DNA from: JACNLC01 sp964607375
GTDB taxonomy: Bacteria; Fidelibacterota; Marinisomatia; SCGC-AAA003-L08; JACNLC01
NCBI GenBank assembly: GCA_964607375.1
Contig: CAZSJY010000014.1
Location: forward strand, 1 to 35,929
Reading direction: 5' to 3'
DNA: 35,929 nucleotides
The notes beneath the pieces are model-generated. The model ran no database searches. It was given only the letters and a program-made list of their open reading frames with translations, and was not told the DNA's origin. Position numbers and translations under genes: made by a program. Position 1 is the stretch's first letter; each line of letters opens with the position of its first letter. Below, piece after piece: positions 32,813-35,929 of the stretch.

Positions 32813-33916
32813 ATGAGAGAATACATACTTAAACGAATTTTATTGATGATTCCGACCTTATTTTTTATAACGGTCATTTCATTTGGAATATCTCGGTTCG
32901 CACCGGGCGACCCAGCAGAACTAAAAGCCGGTGTTGGAGCCGGAGGTGAAATGAGTACAGGTTCAGGGAAAGACTTAAACGAACAAATCATAAAACTAAT
33001 TCGTAAACAATGGAATCTTGATAAACCTGTCTTTTATCTAACTCTAATAGAGGATTTTGATGATGAAAATCCGCAATCATTTTGGAAGAGATTAACTTTT
33101 CAGTTTAATGGAACCAAAAATCAATATCACATTTGGACAGCCAATATTCTTAAACTTGATTTCGGAAATTCATTTCGTGATAATCAGCCTGTGGTTGATA
33201 AATTAAAGGAGCGAGTTCCTGTTACTTTAATGCTCAATTTGATTGCCGTATTTATTGCGTATCTTATTGCGATTCCGCTTGGCATTTATTCCGCTGTAAA
33301 AACTAATACATTTTTTGAACGATTAAGCACATTCATTGTTTTTATGCTATATTCACTTCCAACATTTTGGATTGGAATTATGCTAATTATTTTCTTTGGT
33401 GGGGGAGATTTCTTCGAGGTGTTTCCTTATGCTGGACTTCATTCAAATTTCCTCGATGGTATGACTGCGTGGGAACGATTTAAAGATTTGGCGTGGCATT
33501 TGGTTTTGCCAGTAGCCACAATGACTTATGGAAGTTTCGCGTATCTATCACGACAGATGAGAACTGGAATGCTCGAAATTATCAAACAGGATTACATCCG
33601 CACTGCCAGAGCCAAAGGTCTGAGTGAAAAAACTGTTATCTTAAAGCATGCAATGAGAAATTCACTAATTCCAATCATCACCATTTTAGCTGGATTTTTA
33701 CCAGCTCTTATTGGTGGAAGTGTCATCATCGAAACGATATTCTCCATTCCTGGGATGGGTTCACTTGGATTTGAAGCAATTACCGGAAGAGATTACCCAA
33801 TTGTTATGGCAGTATTTACGATAAGTGCAGTATTAACTTTGGTTGGAATTTTATTGTCCGATATCCTGTATTCCTTTGTTGATCCCAGGATTACATTTAG
33901 TGGGAGCAACAAATGA
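32813..33916 (+). CDS. dppB: Oligopeptide ABC transporter permease, DppB/OppB type
   Basis: Inner-membrane permease, 367 residues. The start MREYILKRILLMIPTLFFIT and SRFAPGDPAEL are classic for DppB. Five further hydrophobic segments follow, and the cytoplasmic EAA loop is at TARAKGLSEKTVILKHAMRN. It ends VDPRITF. Between helix 1 and the LKLDFGNSFRDNQPV segment there is an extended periplasmic loop of roughly 60 residues more than short family members (KAGVGAGGEMSTGSG to FNGTKNQYH). It overlaps dppC by four bases (ATGA). Confidence 0.94.
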   Translation: MREYILKRILLMIPTLFFITVISFGISRFAPGDPAELKAGVGAGGEMSTGSGKDLNEQIIKLIRKQWNLDKPVFYLTLIEDFDDENPQSFWKRLTFQFNGTKNQYHIWTANILKLDFGNSFRDNQPVVDKLKERVPVTLMLNLIAVFIAYLIAIPLGIYSAVKTNTFFERLSTFIVFMLYSLPTFWIGIMLIIFFGGGDFFEVFPYAGLHSNFLDGMTAWERFKDLAWHLVLPVATMTYGSFAYLSRQMRTGMLEIIKQDYIRTARAKGLSEKTVILKHAMRNSLIPIITILAGFLPALIGGSVIIETIFSIPGMGSLGFEAITGRDYPIVMAVFTISAVLTLVGILLSDILYSFVDPRITFSGSNK

Positions 33917-34929
33917 GTGAGTTGAAAAAAGGAAAATCGTATTTTAGTATTGTAAAATCTCAATACAAAAAGAATAAATTGGCAGTAGCTGGATTTTATA
34001 TGGTCATCTTTTTGTTTGGAGTTGCAATATTTGCTGATTTTTTAGCGAATGATAAACCACTATATTGCAAATATGAGAACAATCACTATTTTCCAGTATT
34101 CAAAGAATATGCAGTAAAAACCGGATTGACTAAATGGCAACCTCATTTTTTAAATATCGATTGGAAAGAACTCGATTATGAGTCGGTTGTTTGGACTCCA
34201 ATCCCATATTTGCCATCAAATTTAGATTTCCGCTCGAGATTTAGCGCTCCTGGTGAAAATAATCATTTATTGGGAACTGACCAACTTGGTCGAGATGTAT
34301 TAAGTGGAATGATTCACGGAACAAGAATTGCTTTACTTGTGGGATTTGTATCTATGAGCATCGCAAGTATTATTGGAGTTGTTCTCGGGGCATTGGCTGG
34401 TTTTTTGGGTGGTGTTACGGATATGATTATCCAACGACTAATTGAAATCATGCTCACTATCCCTACATTTTTCCTTATTATAACTGTCGTTGCTTTTTAT
34501 CCACAAGGTGGAATTTGGATGGTGATGATTGTAATAGGTGCAACAGGATGGACTGCAATTGCACGTTATACTCGTGCAGAATTTTTAAAAACACGAAATA
34601 TGGATTTTGTTACCGCAGCCGTGGCATTGGGGTATTCCAGTAAGCGAACGATTTTTAGACATGTTTTGCCTAATGCAGTTGCTCCAGTCATGGTGAGTGT
34701 TGCGTTCGGTATTGCTGTCGCTATTTTGATTGAGTCCAGCTTGAGTTTTCTTGGGTTTGGTGTATCGGCAACAACAGTTAGTTGGGGTTCGATTTTATCA
34801 GTAGCAAGAGGTGCAACTTATGCGTGGTGGTTAGCGTTATTCCCAGGTTTGGCAATTTTTATATCAGTAACTACATACAATTTAGTTGGCGAAGGTCTCC
34901 GCGATGCTCTTGATCCGAGGTTGAAGTAA
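33913..34929 (+). CDS. dppC: Oligopeptide ABC transporter permease, DppC/OppC type
   Basis: Partner permease, 338 residues. Helix 1 near 25-48 (KLAVAGFYMVIFLFGVAIFADF) is followed by a long loop to LGTDQLGRDVLSGMIHGTRIAL, the family signature; the EAA loop is AAVALGYSSKRTIFRHVLPN, and the end is GEGLRDALDPRLK. The periplasmic loop (about 50-115, rich in Tyr, Trp and Pro) is longer than in E. coli DppC, paralleling the extra loop in the upstream permease. No DppD/DppF ATPase gene lies next to it in the window, so the ATPase must be encoded elsewhere. Confidence 0.94.
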   Translation: MSELKKGKSYFSIVKSQYKKNKLAVAGFYMVIFLFGVAIFADFLANDKPLYCKYENNHYFPVFKEYAVKTGLTKWQPHFLNIDWKELDYESVVWTPIPYLPSNLDFRSRFSAPGENNHLLGTDQLGRDVLSGMIHGTRIALLVGFVSMSIASIIGVVLGALAGFLGGVTDMIIQRLIEIMLTIPTFFLIITVVAFYPQGGIWMVMIVIGATGWTAIARYTRAEFLKTRNMDFVTAAVALGYSSKRTIFRHVLPNAVAPVMVSVAFGIAVAILIESSLSFLGFGVSATTVSWGSILSVARGATYAWWLALFPGLAIFISVTTYNLVGEGLRDALDPRLK

Positions 34930-34985
34930 GGAGTAATGGAGCAATTAATCGAGGGAGGATTGGAGTAATCGAACAACAATTGAAC
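34930..34985 (+). repeat. Degenerate short repeats after the transporter operon
   Basis: Just after the dppC stop, GGAGTAAT occurs at 34930-34937 and again at 34962-34969, and AATCGA at 34947-34952 and 34967-34972, with GGAG-type variants between. It looks like decayed GGAGTAATGGAG-type intergenic repeats. The rest of the 125-base spacer (to 35054) is AT-rich with no clear promoter or hairpin. Confidence 0.35.
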
Positions 34986-35054
34986 ATCTATTTTATTTCT
35001 ATTGTATTACAAACGAAAAATCAACGAATTTATTATGATAAATAGAGAATATTT

Positions 35055-35929
35055 ATGTCAAAGTTATTAAAACTAGATCAAGTTAAAACTATATTAGCAA
35101 CCGATTGTGGTTCAACCACTACAAAAGCGGTGCTCATTCAATTTATTGATGGTGTATATCGATTAACGCATCGTGGTGAAGCTCCTACCACGGTTGAGGC
35201 TCCTTTTGAAGATGTTACAAAAGGTGTTCTTAATGCTATCACAGAATTAGAAGAACTCTCCGAACGCAAAATATTAGCTGGAGAAACCATTATTTCTCCC
35301 TCAAAAGGTAACGAAGGAGTGGATATCTACATTTCTACAAGTTCTGCTGGTGGTGGTTTGCAAATGATGGTTGGTGGAGTGGTGAAAGGAATGACCGGCG
35401 AAAGTGCCGCTCGTGCTGCACTTGGTGCAGGAGCTATTGTTATGGATGTTCTTGCATCGAATGATGGTAGATTGTATCATGAAAAAGTCAAAAGAATTCG
35501 TCAACTTCGCCCTGATATGATTTTACTTTCTGGAGGTATTGATGGTGGAACTGTATCTCATGTAGTCGAGCTCGCAGAAATCCTCGAAGCTGCAAATCCA
35601 AAACCTAGATTGGGAATAAACTATAAACTTCCGGTAATTTACGCTGGAAATGTAAAAGCACGAGAAACCATTTTTGAACGACTTGAAAAAATCACGGATT
35701 TGACAACTGTGGATAATATCCGTCCAACTTTAGAATCTGAAAATCTTCAACCGAGTCGTGATAAAATTCACGATTTATTTATGGAACATGTAATGGCTCA
35801 AGCACCGGGATACAAAAAATTAATGAGCTGGACTGATGCTCCAATTATGCCTACTCCTGGAGCAGTAGGTGAGATTATCCAACAAATCGCCAATAAGGAA
35901 GAAATTTCAGTAGTAGGTGTAGATATCGG
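35055..35929 (+). CDS. GlmL/MutL-family ASKHA ATPase (glutamate mutase accessory), partial at right edge
   Basis: Open from ATG 35055 to the window end (291 codons, no stop), so the 3' part is missing. The phosphate-1 motif ILATDCGSTTTKAVLI lies near residues 13-28, then IYISTSSAGGGLQMMVGG, GESAARAALGAGA, LRPDMILLSGGIDGGT, PVIYAGNVKARE, APIMPTPGAVGEIIQQIA, and the last residues VVGVDI begin the second phosphate motif. This is the GlmL/MutL family, named for the glutamate mutase (mutE/mutS/mutL) locus and also found with other cobalamin aminomutases; its role is thought to be cofactor reactivation or repair. A weak purine leader (AGAGAA) precedes the ATG. The true partner mutase may lie beyond the edge. 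Confidence 0.88.
   Translation, partial: MSKLLKLDQVKTILATDCGSTTTKAVLIQFIDGVYRLTHRGEAPTTVEAPFEDVTKGVLNAITELEELSERKILAGETIISPSKGNEGVDIYISTSSAGGGLQMMVGGVVKGMTGESAARAALGAGAIVMDVLASNDGRLYHEKVKRIRQLRPDMILLSGGIDGGTVSHVVELAEILEAANPKPRLGINYKLPVIYAGNVKARETIFERLEKITDLTTVDNIRPTLESENLQPSRDKIHDLFMEHVMAQAPGYKKLMSWTDAPIMPTPGAVGEIIQQIANKEEISVVGVDI

Noticed and set aside
32514..32991. Small genes on either strand in the purine-rich spacer
   Set aside because: The frames are GA/TC-repeat composition, run into dppA or dppB on the other strand or frame, and lack ribosome sites and recognisable domains.
1..35929. tRNA, rRNA, CRISPR, transposase, integrase or prophage elements
   Set aside because: The gaps are too short for most of these, and none shows cloverleaf, regular repeat-spacer or terminal inverted repeat structure; no transposase, integrase or phage motifs appear in the translated genes.

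Overview
This is a stretch of an AT-rich bacterial chromosome (roughly two-thirds A+T by eye), almost entirely coding and almost entirely on the + strand. No tRNA, rRNA, CRISPR array or mobile element was recognised. It encodes a Gram-negative envelope (two LolC/E-type permeases with LolD, an RlpA lipoprotein, a large TPR/LysM lipoprotein, CdsA) next to FtsH and ClpC. The MEP isoprenoid route, DXP-independent PLP synthesis, a B12-type acyl-CoA mutase and a class 1B PyrD/PyrK pair together suggest a member of the Fibrobacteres-Chlorobi-Bacteroidetes superphylum. Candidatus Neomarinimicrobiota (SAR406) fits best in my judgement, but this is inference from gene content and motif style, not from a search.

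Layout. (1) 114-6920: nrnA-ispH-pdxS-pdxT-dxs and an acyl-CoA mutase large subunit, each overlapping the next by 1-8 bases. The mutase carries the two active-site substitutions that separate isobutyryl-CoA mutase from methylmalonyl-CoA mutase. (2) 6920-10253: a PHP phosphoesterase, a YbdK/GCS2 carboxylate-amine ligase, a second (CpsB/YwqE-type) PHP protein and a metallo-beta-lactamase-fold hydrolase that seems to use a non-AUG start. (3) 10253-15614: tilS-hpt-ftsH-folP, the widely conserved cluster, then a small exported SLBB protein. (4) 15619-23749: prfB (with the classic +1 programmed frameshift), lysS, two lipoprotein-release permeases, lolD and clpC. (5) 23774-24013: the only minus-strand gene I support, a small exported protein with a very basic tail. 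(6) 24133-29262: the 987-residue TPR/LysM lipoprotein, pyrK, pyrD and rlpA. (7) 29329-35929: an HD-fold protein, cdsA, an oligopeptide ABC transporter (binding lipoprotein plus two permeases, no ATPase in view), and the start of a GlmL/MutL-family ATPase that runs off the right edge.

From 114 to 14219, consecutive genes overlap or abut with no intergenic space, so translation is probably coupled along a very long transcript. The same style resumes at 16722-23749, 24133-29262 and 32813-34929. If the small minus-strand gene is accepted, no gap exceeds about 145 bases. The longest are 32669-32812 (purine-rich), 34930-35054 (short degenerate repeats), 24014-24132 (a divergent spacer) and 30750-30865 (a candidate promoter).

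Most of the window is ordinary housekeeping. The points most worth a second look are the mutase specificity residues, the prfB frameshift, the AUA/AUU start of the MBL gene, the small cationic minus-strand protein and the PHP-ligase-PHP block. I found no convincing new defence or mobile system.
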